64,000 bases of DNA, taken from assembly GCF_900129375.1 (NCBI RefSeq), contig NZ_FQVN01000001.1, forward strand, positions 744,001 through 808,000. Reading direction: 5' to 3'. The notes beneath the pieces are model-generated. The model was not told the DNA's origin and searched no databases. It was given only the letters and a program-made list of their open reading frames with translations. This document shows positions 35,772 through 44,280 of the stretch, in pieces. The position numbers were made by a program, and so were the translations under genes. The first letter of the stretch is position 1. Every line of letters starts with the position of its first letter. Source of the DNA: Streptoalloteichus hindustanus. Its GTDB lineage: Bacteria > Actinomycetota > Actinomycetes > Mycobacteriales > Pseudonocardiaceae.

Positions 35772-38700
35772 GCACCCAGCCCAGGGGGCCGCTCGGGGCG
35801 CTGCCGAGGCTGTCCCGCTCGACCAGGACCGCGCTGCTCGGCTGCGCGGTCCTGGCCGGCCTGAACGCCGCCGCGCTGGTCGCCCAGGCGTGGGGGCTGG
35901 CGACCGCGCTGGCGGCCGTGGTGACCCGCGGTGCCGACCCGGCCGCCCTCACCCTGCCGGTCGGCGTCCTGGCCGGCGCGGTGCTGGCCAGGGCCGGGCT
36001 GGGCTGGGCGCTGGAGACGGTGTCGGCGCGGGCGGCGGCGGGCGCCAAGGAGGAGCTGCGGGCCGCGGTGCTGGACCGGGCGCTGCGCCTGGGGCCGGAG
36101 TGGATCGCGCGCTCGGACCGGGCGGACCGGGGGCCGGCCGGCCTGACCGCGGTGGCGACCAGCGGGCTGGACGCGCTCGACGCCTACTTCACCCGCTACC
36201 TGCCGGCTCTGGTCACCGCGGCCGTGGTGCCCCCGCTGGTGGGGGCGTGGGTGTTGGCAGCGGACTGGGTGTCGGCGGCGCTGATCGCGGTGACCGTCCC
36301 GCTGATCCCGCTGTTCGCGATCCTGGTCGGCCGGTTCACCGAGGCCAGGGCGGCGCGGGCGGCCGACGCCACCGCGCGGTTGTCGGGGCACCTGCTGGAG
36401 TTGGTGCGGGCGTTGCCGGTGCTCACCGCCTTCGGCCGTGCCGCGGCGCAGATCCGCACGGTCCGGCGGGTCGGCGAGGCGCACCGGGCGGCGACCATGC
36501 GCACGCTGCGGGTCGCGTTCCTGTCCGCCCTGGCGCTGGAGCTCGTCGCCACCCTGTCGGTGGCGTTGGTCGCGGTCGGCGTCGGCGTTCGCCTGGTGCA
36601 CGGCGAGCTTGACCTGGCGACCGGGCTGCTCGTCCTGGTCCTCGCGCCCGAGTGCTACCAGCCGCTGCGGGCGGCGGGGGCGGCCCACCACGCCAGCGAG
36701 GACGGGCTGGAGGCCGTGCGGCGCGTCGCGGAGATCTGCTCTTCCCCTCCGCTCCCGGGACAGCCCCCACCCGCCCTGGGGGGCGAGCCCCGCTCCAGCC
36801 TATCGAGCGCGCGACCAGCCAGGAAGCACACGAAGCCGGCCTGTGGACAACCCGAGGACCTGTGGACAACTCCCTCCACCACCGAGGGAAGTCCGCCCGG
36901 CCAAAACGGTCTTCTGGTAGAGGACCTGCGGGTTGGCCGCCGCGACGGCTTCGCCCCCGACGGGCTGACCTTCCACGCCCAGCCGGGTGAGATCACCCGG
37001 CTGGAGTCACCCAGCGGAACCGGCAAGTCCACCACCTTCGCCGTCCTGCTCGGCTTCGTCCGGCCCGACTCCGGCCGCGTCGCCGTCCACGGGGTTGATC
37101 TGTCCACAATGGATGCCGAAGAGTGGCGGCGGCAGGTCGCGTGGGTCCCGCAGCGCCCGGCCTTCGGCGGGGGGACGGCCGCCGAGGAGATCGCGCTGGC
37201 CCTGGCCGACCGCGACCGCGCCCCCACCCGCGACGAGATCACCGGGGTGCTCGACGACGTCGCGGCCCGCCACCTCGCCGACCGCCGCGTCGACCAGCTG
37301 TCCACGGGCGAACGGCAACGCGTCGCCGTCGCCAGGGCGTTGCTGCGCGTGCGGCACGGCGCCCGGCTCCTGCTGCTCGACGAACCCACCGCGCACCTGG
37401 ACCCCGCCACCGCCGGGCATGTCATGGCCGCGGTCCGCCGCGCCGCGGACTCCGGAGTCGCGGTGGTCCTGGCCAGCCACCGGGAGGCGACGCCGGCGCC
37501 CGACGTCGAGCCGCCCGCCCCGACGCGGGAGACGGACGAGGCGGAGACGCCGGAACCCGCCCCCCTGCGCCGGCTGCTGGACCGCCGGCTGCTCGCCGGC
37601 GCCGGACTCGGCGCGCTCGCGCTCGCCTGCGGCGTCGCGCTGACCGCCACCGCCGCGTGGCTGATCGCCCGGGCGTCGCAGCAGCCGCCGATCCTCACGC
37701 TGACCGTCGCCGTGGTGGCCGTCCGCACGTTCGGCCTCGCCAAGGGCGTGGTGCGGTACCTGGAACGCCTGGTGTCGCACGACGCCGCATTCCGCCTCGC
37801 CGGCCGACTCCGGCAGCGGCTGTGGACGGCGCTGGTCCGGCTCGGCCCCGCGCGCGCCGCCCGGCTCCAACGCCACGACGGCCTCCAGCGCCTGGTGGAC
37901 GACACGGACGCGGTGCGCGACCTCGTGCCCCGAGTGGTGTTGCCACCGCTGACGGCGGTGCTGGTCGGGCTGGGCGCGGTCGTCCTGCAGACCGCGGTGC
38001 TGCCCTCGGCCGGTCTGGTGCTCGCGATCGCGCTGCTCGTGGCCGGGGTGGTCGCGCCGTGGATCGCGGTCGTCGTGGAGCGGCACGCCAGCCGGACGCT
38101 GGCCGAGGGCCGCCGCCGGGTGGCCGCCGGCGTGCTGGGGTTGCTGGAAGCGGCCCCGGACCTGATCTCCTCCGGCGCGCACCACGGGCGACGCGCCGAG
38201 CTGGCGGCGGCGGACGCGGAGCTGGCCGCCCGGTCCCGCCGCCAGGCCCTGGGCACCGGCGCGGCCTCCGCCGTGGTGATCGCCGCGACCGGCGGGGCCG
38301 CGCTGGTCTGCGTGGTCCTGGCCGCGTCGGCGGTGCACGCGGGACAGCTCGACCCGGTGCTCGCGCCACTGCTCGCGCTGGTGCCCCTGGCCGTCGCGGA
38401 AACCCTCGCCGGGCTTCCGCTGGCCGCGCAGCTCGTGGGTTCGCTGCGCGCGGCGCACGCCAGGGTCTCCGCGCTCCTCGCCGAGGGCGAGCGGGCGGAG
38501 CAGCGGCCTGACCCGGCCCCGGGGGAGACCTCGGGCGCGGTGCGCCTGCGCGGCGTCTCCGCGCGGTGGCCGCGAGCGGCCGAACCGGCGTTGCGCGACG
38601 TCGACCTCGACCTGCCGGCCGGGACGCACGTCGCCGTGGTCGGCCCCTCCGGCTCGGGCAAGTCCACCCTGGTCGCCCTGCTCCTGGGCTTCCTGCGACC

Positions 38701-39187
38701 CGAGCACGGGGAGGGCCGCGTGCCCCAACGGGTCGCCTGGTGCCCCCAGGAGCCGATGCTGGTGTCCACGACCGTCCGGGAGAACCTGCGGCTCGCCGAC
38801 CCGCACGCCGGAGACGACGACCTGCGCGTCGCCCTGCGGTCCGCCGGCCTCGGGTCCTGGGCCGACCGGCTGGACACGCTGGTGGGGACGGGCGGCGCCG
38901 CGGTGTCCGGCGGCGAGGCGCAGCGGCTCGCCCTGGCCAGGGCGTTGCTGCGGGCCCGCGACGCCGATCTCGTCCTGCTCGACGAGCCCGCGGCCCACCT
39001 CGACGTGCCGACCGCGGACGCGGTGCTGGCGGAGCTGCGCGCCACCCTGGCCGGCAGAACAGTCCTCCACGTCACCCACCGCCCGGACGAGGCCGCGACC
39101 GCCGACGTGGTGGTCGAGGTCGACCAGGGGCGGGTCCGCGTCCGCGAGCGACGGCTCCCAGAGGGTGTGGCGAGCGGACGTGGATGA
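35768..39187 (+). CDS. cydDC: Fused CydD-CydC ABC transporter
   Basis: 1139 aa; heterodimeric exporter halves in one polypeptide, exporting thiols (cysteine/glutathione in E. coli) needed for cytochrome bd assembly. CydD: membrane domain about 1-325, ATPase about 385-580 (Walker A SPSGTGKS with Ser for the first Gly, signature LSTGERQRVAVARAL, Walker B LLLLDEPTAHLD). CydC: membrane domain about 610-900, ATPase about 920-1135 (GPSGSGKST, VSGGEAQRLALARAL, LVLLDEPAAHLD). Residues about 327-375 (36745-36890) are encoded by dispersed repeat copy C, an insertion absent from normal CydD linkers. Fusion of CydD and CydC is common in actinobacteria; the repeat-derived linker is not. Confidence 0.92.
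36745..36873. repeat. Dispersed repeat copy C inside cydDC
   Basis: Same element as copy B in opposite orientation: GCTCCCGGGACAGCCCCCAC (from 36751), GGGGGGCGAGCCCCG (36779-36793), CCAGCCTATCGAGC, then TGTGGACAA at 36842-36850 and 36861-36869 (DnaA-type boxes, 19 bp apart). It contributes about 43 codons with no stop, reading GQPPPALGGEPRSSLS ... EDLWTTPS in CydD. Codon usage and amino-acid content (Pro, Ser, Trp) differ from the flanks. Confidence 0.88.
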
Positions 39188-39200
39188 TCAGATTGTCTGA

Positions 39201-39225
39201 CCGCCCGCTGGTCCGGAGCGGGCGG
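39201..39225 (+). terminator. Terminator of the cyd operon
   Basis: CCGCCCGCT (39201-39209) and AGCGGGCGG (39217-39225), 9-bp perfect stem with 7-nt loop, 13 bp after the cydDC stop. No T-tract; the 75-bp tandem repeat begins immediately after it. Confidence 0.6.
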
Positions 39226-39479
39226 GTGTCCCGCATTGGCACTGAGGTGACCGTGGGTGATGCTTGGTTTCTCGCGCCTGCGGTCGCCGATCGGGTTCGG
39301 GTGTCCCGCATTGGCACTGAGGTGACCGTGGGTGATCCTTGGCTTCTCGCACCTGCGGTCGCCGATCGGGTTCGGGTGTCCCGCACTGGCACTGGAGGCG
39401 CCGTGGGTGATCACGTTTTCCGGCTGTCCGCGGGCGCGGACCGGGTGCGGGTGTCCCGCATGAACGCAGGGCCTAGCCT
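39226..39479. repeat. 75-bp tandem repeat array, 3.4 units
   Basis: Units start at 39226, 39301, 39376 and 39451, each beginning GTGTCCCGCA. Units 1 and 2 differ at three positions; unit 3 is diverged in its second half; unit 4 is truncated after about 15 bp of similarity. The period of 75 (25 codons) keeps frames open on both strands, but no start codon with an RBS or known protein was found. The array separates cydDC from the sensor-kinase gene and runs into that gene's presumed promoter (TAGCCT at 39474-39479). Confidence 0.9.
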
Positions 39480-39491
39480 GGCATGAGACCC

Positions 39492-40649
39492 ATGGACCCC
39501 ACTCTCGCCACTCGCGCGCTCGCCGCGTCCACCGAGATCACCACCGCGGCGCTGGCCGGCGACGACCCCGACGCCGTGCTGCCGCTGGTGGTGCGGCGGG
39601 CCGCCGAGCTGACCGCCGCCGACCTCGGCGTGCTCACGGTGCGGACCGACGACGGCCGGCTCACCGTCGAGGCGGCGCACGGCACCGGCCAGGACGCCCA
39701 GAGCGTCGTCGGCAGCGTGCTCTCGGCCCGGTCGGCCGCCGCGCGGGTGGCGCGCAGCGGAGTGCCGATCGTGGTGGACGACCTGCTCGCCGATCCCCGC
39801 ACCGCGCCGTTCGTCCCCCGCGCGCTCCGGGGCTGCGGGCCGTTCGCCGTGGTGCCGTTCGGCACCCGGGAGCGGAGGCTGGGCGCGCTCGCCGTGTACC
39901 GGCGGCGGGGCAACCCGCCGTTCACGCCGGTGGCCGTGGACCTGCTGCACTCCTTCGGCGCGCAGGCCGGCCTGGCGATGGTGCTCGCGGAGGGCGCGAC
40001 CGCGCGCCAGCGGGTGGCGGTCTACCAGGAGCGCGACCGGATCGCCAGGGACCTGCACGACCTGATCGTGCAGCGGCTCTACGCGGCGGGGGTCCAGCTC
40101 GACCTGCTCGACCGGCGGCTCGCCGGTCAACTCGAACCGCAGGACGCCGCGCGGCTGGCGGAGGCCGTGGACCAGCTCGACCAGACGATCGCCGAGGTGC
40201 GCGCCACCGTGCGCGCCCTCACCTCGGCCGATCCCGGCGAGCAGGTCAGGGCGCCGGACCTGCTGGACTCGGTGCGCGCCGAGGTCGACACGGCGGGGGA
40301 GCTGCTCGGGGTCCGGCCCGCGCTGGAGGTCTCCGGCGACGTCGCCGGGGTTCCGGTGCCGGTGGCCGACCACGCCCGGGCCGCGCTGCGGGAGGCGTTG
40401 TCCAACGTCGTGCGCCACTCCGGCGCTCGCTCAGTCGTGGTCCGGTTGGTGCGCGACGGGTACGGGCTGCGGTTGCAGGTGGCCGACGACGGGTGCGGCA
40501 TCCCGCCGGGTGTCACCCGACGCGGTCTGCGGCACCTGGAGGAACGGGCGGTGGCGGCCGGTGGGCGATGCACGGTGACCTCGTCGCCGCGCAGCGGCAC
40601 CAACGTCACCTGGGAGGTCCCGCTCCCGGAGGCGACGGCCGCGCGGTAG
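39492..40649 (+). CDS. GAF-domain sensor histidine kinase (DevS-like)
   Basis: 385 aa, no membrane helix. GAF domain (about 15-165, VRRAAELTAADLGVLTVRTD start), HisKA_3 dimerisation/phosphoacceptor helix with the His in RDRIARDLHDLIVQRLYAAG (about 182-201), and an HATPase (ALREALSNVVRHSGA N-box, VADDGCGIPPG G-box). One GAF rather than the two of mycobacterial DosS; heme binding cannot be judged. ATG 39492 is chosen because TAGCCT (39474) is close upstream; ATG 39483 is the alternative. Converges with the DevR-like gene (9-bp gap). Confidence 0.85.
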   Translation: MDPTLATRALAASTEITTAALAGDDPDAVLPLVVRRAAELTAADLGVLTVRTDDGRLTVEAAHGTGQDAQSVVGSVLSARSAAARVARSGVPIVVDDLLADPRTAPFVPRALRGCGPFAVVPFGTRERRLGALAVYRRRGNPPFTPVAVDLLHSFGAQAGLAMVLAEGATARQRVAVYQERDRIARDLHDLIVQRLYAAGVQLDLLDRRLAGQLEPQDAARLAEAVDQLDQTIAEVRATVRALTSADPGEQVRAPDLLDSVRAEVDTAGELLGVRPALEVSGDVAGVPVPVADHARAALREALSNVVRHSGARSVVVRLVRDGYGLRLQVADDGCGIPPGVTRRGLRHLEERAVAAGGRCTVTSSPRSGTNVTWEVPLPEATAAR

Positions 40650-40658
40650 CGCGAGCGG

Positions 40659-41309
40659 TCAGGAGTCGTCGCGGGAGCGCCGCCGGGCCACCCACGCGGC
40701 GGCCTGCGTGCGGCGTTCCATGCCGAGCTTGGCCAGCACCGAGGTCACGTAGTTCTTGACCGTCTTCTCGGCGAGGAACAGGCGGGCCGCGATCTGCCGG
40801 TTGGTCAGCCCCTCGCCGATCAGGTCGAGCACCCTGCGCTCCTGCTCGGTCAGCGCGGAGAGCTCGTCGCGGCCGCCGCTCTCGGCCTCGCGGCGCATCC
40901 GCTCCAGCACCCGGGCGGTGGTCACCGGGTCGAGGAGCGACCGGCCGGCCGCCACCTCGCGCACCGCGGTGACCAGGTCCTGGCCCCGGACCTGCTTGAG
41001 CAGGTAGCCGGCGGCGCCGGCGAGGATCGCCCCGACCAGCGCCTGTTCGTCGTCGAACGCGGTGAGCACCAGGCACCGGGGCGGCTCGGGCAGGTCGCGC
41101 AGCCGGCGGCACAGCGACACGCCGTCCCCGTCGGGCAGCCGCACGTCCACCACGGCCACGTCCGGCCGGCGGGCGCCCGCCATGACCAGCGCCTCGTCCA
41201 CGCTGCCCGCCTCGGCGACCACCTCGATGTCGTCCTCGACCGCCAGCAGGTCGCGCAGCCCGCGCCGCACCACCTCGTGGTCGTCGACCAGCAGCACACG
41301 CACGGGCAC
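40659..41309 (-). CDS. NarL/LuxR-type response regulator, DevR/DosR-like
   Basis: 216 aa. Receiver domain (about 1-120: VLLVDDHEVVRRGLRDLL with the acidic pair, phospho-Asp in VAVVDVRLPDGDG, Lys in YLLKQV) and a LuxR HTH (about 150-210). The C-terminus ALTEQERRVLDLIGEGLTNR then FLAEKTVKNYV and LAKLGMERRTQAA is nearly the DosR sequence of mycobacteria. GTG 41309. Likely partner of the convergent kinase and likely regulator of the DevR-like box upstream of cydA. Confidence 0.9.
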   Translation of the reverse strand: MPVRVLLVDDHEVVRRGLRDLLAVEDDIEVVAEAGSVDEALVMAGARRPDVAVVDVRLPDGDGVSLCRRLRDLPEPPRCLVLTAFDDEQALVGAILAGAAGYLLKQVRGQDLVTAVREVAAGRSLLDPVTTARVLERMRREAESGGRDELSALTEQERRVLDLIGEGLTNRQIAARLFLAEKTVKNYVTSVLAKLGMERRTQAAAWVARRRSRDDS

Positions 41310-41420
41310 GGCTCCCAGCCTAGGGCGGGGCCGTCGGCGGGCGGCGGCCGGCGTCAACGGCCGTCCGGATGTTGATCGCTGCGCCGTTCGCAGCCGCCCA
41401 GGGCTTCGGCCGCCCAGGAC

Positions 41421-42020
41421 TCAGCCGCCGAAGACCTCGTCCCACGCGGCCCCCACCTGGCGGGCGCAGGTGTCCGGGTCGACCCCACCCACACCGGTGC
41501 CCAGGCCCGGCATCGCCAGGGAGCGCACCCGGCGCCGCACGGGGGTGCCGTCCTCCATCCACCCGTCCCGCCACAGCCGCAGGACGGCCCGCGCCGCGAG
41601 GTAGGGGTGGACGGTGTCGGCGGGCAGCCGCTCGCCAGGGGTGCGCATGGTCGGGGCGCTGATCAGCCACGCGGGGGAAGGCGCGCCGGTCGGCACCACC
41701 ACCGCCTCGCCCACGGGCAGCTCCCCGCCGTGCAGCGCGAGCACCGCGCTCCGCACGTGCTGCTCGACCTGCGGGAACACCTGGGCGTACTGGGCGTCGA
41801 CACCGCCCCGCATCCAGCCGTGCGAGTTCGCCGGGCTGATCACGGCGTCGACGTCGAGGTCGAACACCGAACCCGGGTGGACGGTCATCCCCGGCCGGCC
41901 GGCGGCGACTGCGCGCCAGGCCTGCGCCAGGGGCGCGTCCACGGCACACAGCACAAGCCGCGGTGTCGGTACCGCTCCGTTCGTCGGCCCCTCCGAATCG
42001 GCGGTCACGTCCCACAGCAT
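41421..42020 (-). CDS. Macro domain protein
   Basis: About 199 aa. Central macro domain: GSVFDLDVDAVISPANSHGW (about 50-69) with the ADP-ribose-binding Asp/Asn pair, GGVDAQYAQVFP, GEAVVVPTGAPSPAWLISAP and the C-terminal SLAMPGLGTGVGGVDP loop. Predicted to bind or hydrolyse ADP-ribose derivatives. ATG 42020 is used, but no RBS is evident; GTG 42008 is possible. Located 112 bp downstream of the DevR-like gene start, same strand but transcribed separately. Confidence 0.8.
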   Translation of the reverse strand: MLWDVTADSEGPTNGAVPTPRLVLCAVDAPLAQAWRAVAAGRPGMTVHPGSVFDLDVDAVISPANSHGWMRGGVDAQYAQVFPQVEQHVRSAVLALHGGELPVGEAVVVPTGAPSPAWLISAPTMRTPGERLPADTVHPYLAARAVLRLWRDGWMEDGTPVRRRVRSLAMPGLGTGVGGVDPDTCARQVGAAWDEVFGG

Positions 42021-42149
42021 TGCAGGAAACCGACACGGCGCGTAACAGGGAGGCACACCCACCCAGGGAGTGGGCCGCACCCTAGGCTGACGCTCTTACC
42101 CCACGTGGTGGCCTTGATCATGTTCCCGGCCGCCGCCCACCCGGTCGTC

Positions 42150-42155
42150 TAGGCT
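42150..42155 (+). promoter_or_regulatory. -10 element of leaderless pheA promoter
   Basis: TAGGCT followed by 6 nt and GTG 42162, with no Shine-Dalgarno between. Matches the pattern seen at serS (48152), bfrB and the fahA operon. Confidence 0.5.
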
Positions 42156-42161
42156 GGCCGC

Positions 42162-43109
42162 GTGCCGCGCATCGCTTACTTCGGGCCGGAAGGAACCTTC
42201 ACGGAGCAGGCGACGCGCGCGTTCCTGGGCGATCCGCCCACCGACACCCGACCGGTGGCCCCGGACAGCGAGCTACGCCCGCTGGAGACGATCGCCGCCG
42301 CGCTCGACGCGGTGCGCTCCGGTGAGGCCGACGCCGCCTGCGTGCCGGTGGAGAACTCCGTCGAGGGGTCGGTGGCGGCCACGCTGGACGCGCTGGTCGC
42401 CGGCGACCCGCTGGTCGCGATCGCGGAGACCGTGCTGCCGATCCGGTTCACCGTGCTGGTCCGACCCGGCGCCGCCGCGGCCGACGTCCGCACCGTCGCC
42501 ACCCACCCGCACGCCGCCGCGCAGGTGCGCGGCTGGTTGGCCGAGAACCTGCCCTCGGCGGCCGTGCTGCCGTCGTCGTCGACCGCCGCCGCCGCGGTGG
42601 GGGTGCTGGCCGGCGAGTACGACGCGGCGGTCGCCGCGCCGGCGGCCGCCGCCCGGTACCCGCTGGCGGCGCTGGCCACCGACGTCGCCGACGTCCGGGA
42701 CGCGGTCACCCGGTTCCTCCTGGTCCGCCGGCCCGGCCCGGCCCCGGCCAGGACCGGCGCCGACCGGACCTCGGTCGCCGCGGTCACCGCCGACCGCATC
42801 GGCGCGTTGTCCGAGGTGCTCACCGTGCTCGCCGGGCACGGCATCAACATGACCCGCATCGAGTCCCGGCCCACCAGGAACCGGCTCGGCGAGTACCGGT
42901 TCTTCCTCGACTTCGAGGGCCACGTCGCCGACCACCGGGTCGGGGCCGCCCTGGCCGCGTTGCGCCGCCACTGCGCCGAGGTGCGCTTCCTCGGCTCCTT
43001 CCCCCGGGCCGACCAGGCGCCGAACACCGTCCCGACGACCACCGCCGACGAGGACTTCGCCTCGGCCCAGCGCTGGCTCACGGCGGTGCGGGAGGGGCGC
43101 GAGGCATGA
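42162..43109 (+). CDS. pheA: Prephenate dehydratase
   Basis: 315 aa; converts prephenate to phenylpyruvate in phenylalanine synthesis. N-terminal YFGPEGTFTEQA (about 5-16), catalytic TRF motif in DAVTRFLLVRR (about 182-192), and a C-terminal ACT domain (about 205-280) with the phenylalanine-binding ESRPTRNRLGEYRFFLD. Monofunctional (no chorismate mutase). GTG 42162 at leaderless distance from TAGGCT. Overlaps the next gene by 4 nt (ATGA). Confidence 0.94.
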   Translation: MPRIAYFGPEGTFTEQATRAFLGDPPTDTRPVAPDSELRPLETIAAALDAVRSGEADAACVPVENSVEGSVAATLDALVAGDPLVAIAETVLPIRFTVLVRPGAAAADVRTVATHPHAAAQVRGWLAENLPSAAVLPSSSTAAAAVGVLAGEYDAAVAAPAAAARYPLAALATDVADVRDAVTRFLLVRRPGPAPARTGADRTSVAAVTADRIGALSEVLTVLAGHGINMTRIESRPTRNRLGEYRFFLDFEGHVADHRVGAALAALRRHCAEVRFLGSFPRADQAPNTVPTTTADEDFASAQRWLTAVREGREA

Positions 43110-43720
43110 GCGCCCCCCGACTGGTCCTGGTGCGGCACGGGCAGACCGAGTCCAACGTCCACCGCCGGCTCGACACCCGGCTGCCCGGACCCCCGCTGAC
43201 CCCCGACGGGCGGGCGCAGGCCGAGGACTTGGCCCTGGACCTCGCGACCGAGCCCGTGGTCGCCGTGTACGCCAGCCGGGCTGTGCGCGCCCAGCAGACC
43301 GCCGCGCCCCTCGCCGCCCGGCACGGGCTCGACGTGCGGGTCCTCGACGGGGTGCACGAGGCGCAGGCCGGCGAGTTGGAGGGGCGGAACGACGCCGAGG
43401 GGTTGCAGCGCTACGAGGACGTCTTCACGGCGTGGTCGGAGCGGCGCGAGCTGGACGTGGCGATGCCCGGCGGCGAGAGCGGTCGGCAGATCGTGCACCG
43501 CTTCCTCGCCGACGCGCGGCGGGCGCGCGCCGCGCACGCCGACGGCACCGTCGTGCTGGTCAGCCACGGCACGGCCATCCGGCTCTGCGCCCCGCACCTG
43601 GTCGGCAACCCGGACTTCCTGGCCGGACTGGTCTACCTCCCCAACACCGGCCGGATCACGCTGGAGACCGACGGCGACGCGTGGCGCTGCGTGGAGTGGA
43701 CCGGCATGCGGCTGGCCTGA
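43106..43720 (+). CDS. Histidine phosphatase (phosphoglycerate mutase family)
   Basis: 204 aa. RHG motif LVRHGQTESNVHRRLDT (about 9-25, nucleophile His), ASRAVRAQQTAAPLA, and second His in VSHGTAIRLCAPH (about 152-164). Broad phosphatase family; the substrate is unknown. Overlap with pheA (common in actinobacteria) suggests cotranscription, but not necessarily a metabolic link. Confidence 0.88.
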   Translation: MSAPRLVLVRHGQTESNVHRRLDTRLPGPPLTPDGRAQAEDLALDLATEPVVAVYASRAVRAQQTAAPLAARHGLDVRVLDGVHEAQAGELEGRNDAEGLQRYEDVFTAWSERRELDVAMPGGESGRQIVHRFLADARRARAAHADGTVVLVSHGTAIRLCAPHLVGNPDFLAGLVYLPNTGRITLETDGDAWRCVEWTGMRLA

Positions 43721-43765
43721 GCCGCCGGCCCGCACTCGGACCTGGGCCGGCCGGGCCCCGATCCG

Positions 43766-43854
43766 TTGAGCCCGGCCCAGTTCGTGTCGGCGCTCGTCAT
43801 CGATGACTGGAGTGGTGGCCGACCTCGTGCAGGACGGTGATGGCGACCTCGTCC
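43766..43854 (-). pseudogene. Decayed partial copy of the zincin gene 3' end
   Basis: 43766-43854 aligns with 43925-44011 (the last about 29 codons of the zincin gene, including HEVGHHFGIDDE) at roughly 75-80% identity with one 1-nt insertion. The offset is 159-160 bp. The copy has lost the stop codon (TCA became TTG) and the frame, so it is a remnant. It lies in the otherwise gene-free gap between the phosphatase and the zincin gene. Confidence 0.75.
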
Positions 43855-43924
43855 TTCCCCATTCACTCAGGCCGAGCCCGGCGGGCCTGACGAGACAGGC
43901 CCCGATCGGCCAGGCTCCAACCGG

Positions 43925-44275
43925 TCAAGCCCAGCCCAGTTCGTGCAGGCGTTCGTCGTCGATGCCGAAGTGGTGGCCCACCTCGTGGATGACGGTGATC
44001 GCGATCTCGTCCACCACCTCGTCCTCGTCCTCGCACATCGCCAGCAACGGCTCGCGGAAGACGAAGATCCGGTCGGGCAGGACGCCGCCGTACTGCGAGT
44101 CGCGCTCGGTCAGCGCGATCCCCTCGTACAGGCCGAGGAGGTCGGGGTCGGACGGGTGGCGGTCCTCGACGAGCACGACGACGTTGCGCATCGCGGCCGC
44201 CAGCTCCTCGGGGATCAGGTCCAGCGCGTCGGCCACCAGCTCCTCGAAGCGGGCGCGGGTCATCTCCACGGGCAC
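43925..44275 (-). CDS. Minimal zincin-type metallopeptidase family protein
   Basis: 116 aa. Matches the actinobacterial 'metallopeptidase family' (DUF1025-like) with the zinc motif in VIHEVGHHFGIDDERL (HExxH plus downstream Asp, about 95-110). No signal peptide. Peptidase activity is predicted only. GTG 44275 or ATG 44263 as start; the gene begins 5 bp after the stop of the septum-formation gene on the same strand. A degenerate copy of its 3' end follows downstream. Confidence 0.82.
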   Translation of the reverse strand: MPVEMTRARFEELVADALDLIPEELAAAMRNVVVLVEDRHPSDPDLLGLYEGIALTERDSQYGGVLPDRIFVFREPLLAMCEDEDEVVDEIAITVIHEVGHHFGIDDERLHELGWA

Positions 44276-44280
44276 GCCGG

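Noticed and set aside
36655-39414. Long antisense open frame (over 900 codons) opposite cydDC
   Set aside because: Codon usage and composition match a GC-rich shadow frame; Arg/Ser/Ala-rich product without domains. The plus strand encodes an unmistakable CydDC.
39226-39479. CRISPR array
   Set aside because: Units are directly adjacent without unique spacers, 75 bp long, and no cas genes are present.
39072-39486. Protein made from the 75-bp repeats on either strand
   Set aside because: Open frames exist because the period is 25 codons, but there is no RBS/start, no homology, and the plus frame runs into it only as a shadow of cydDC.
43803-44275. Second complete zincin gene from the duplicated segment
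   Set aside because: Similarity is limited to about 89 bp with a frameshift and no start; treated as a remnant.
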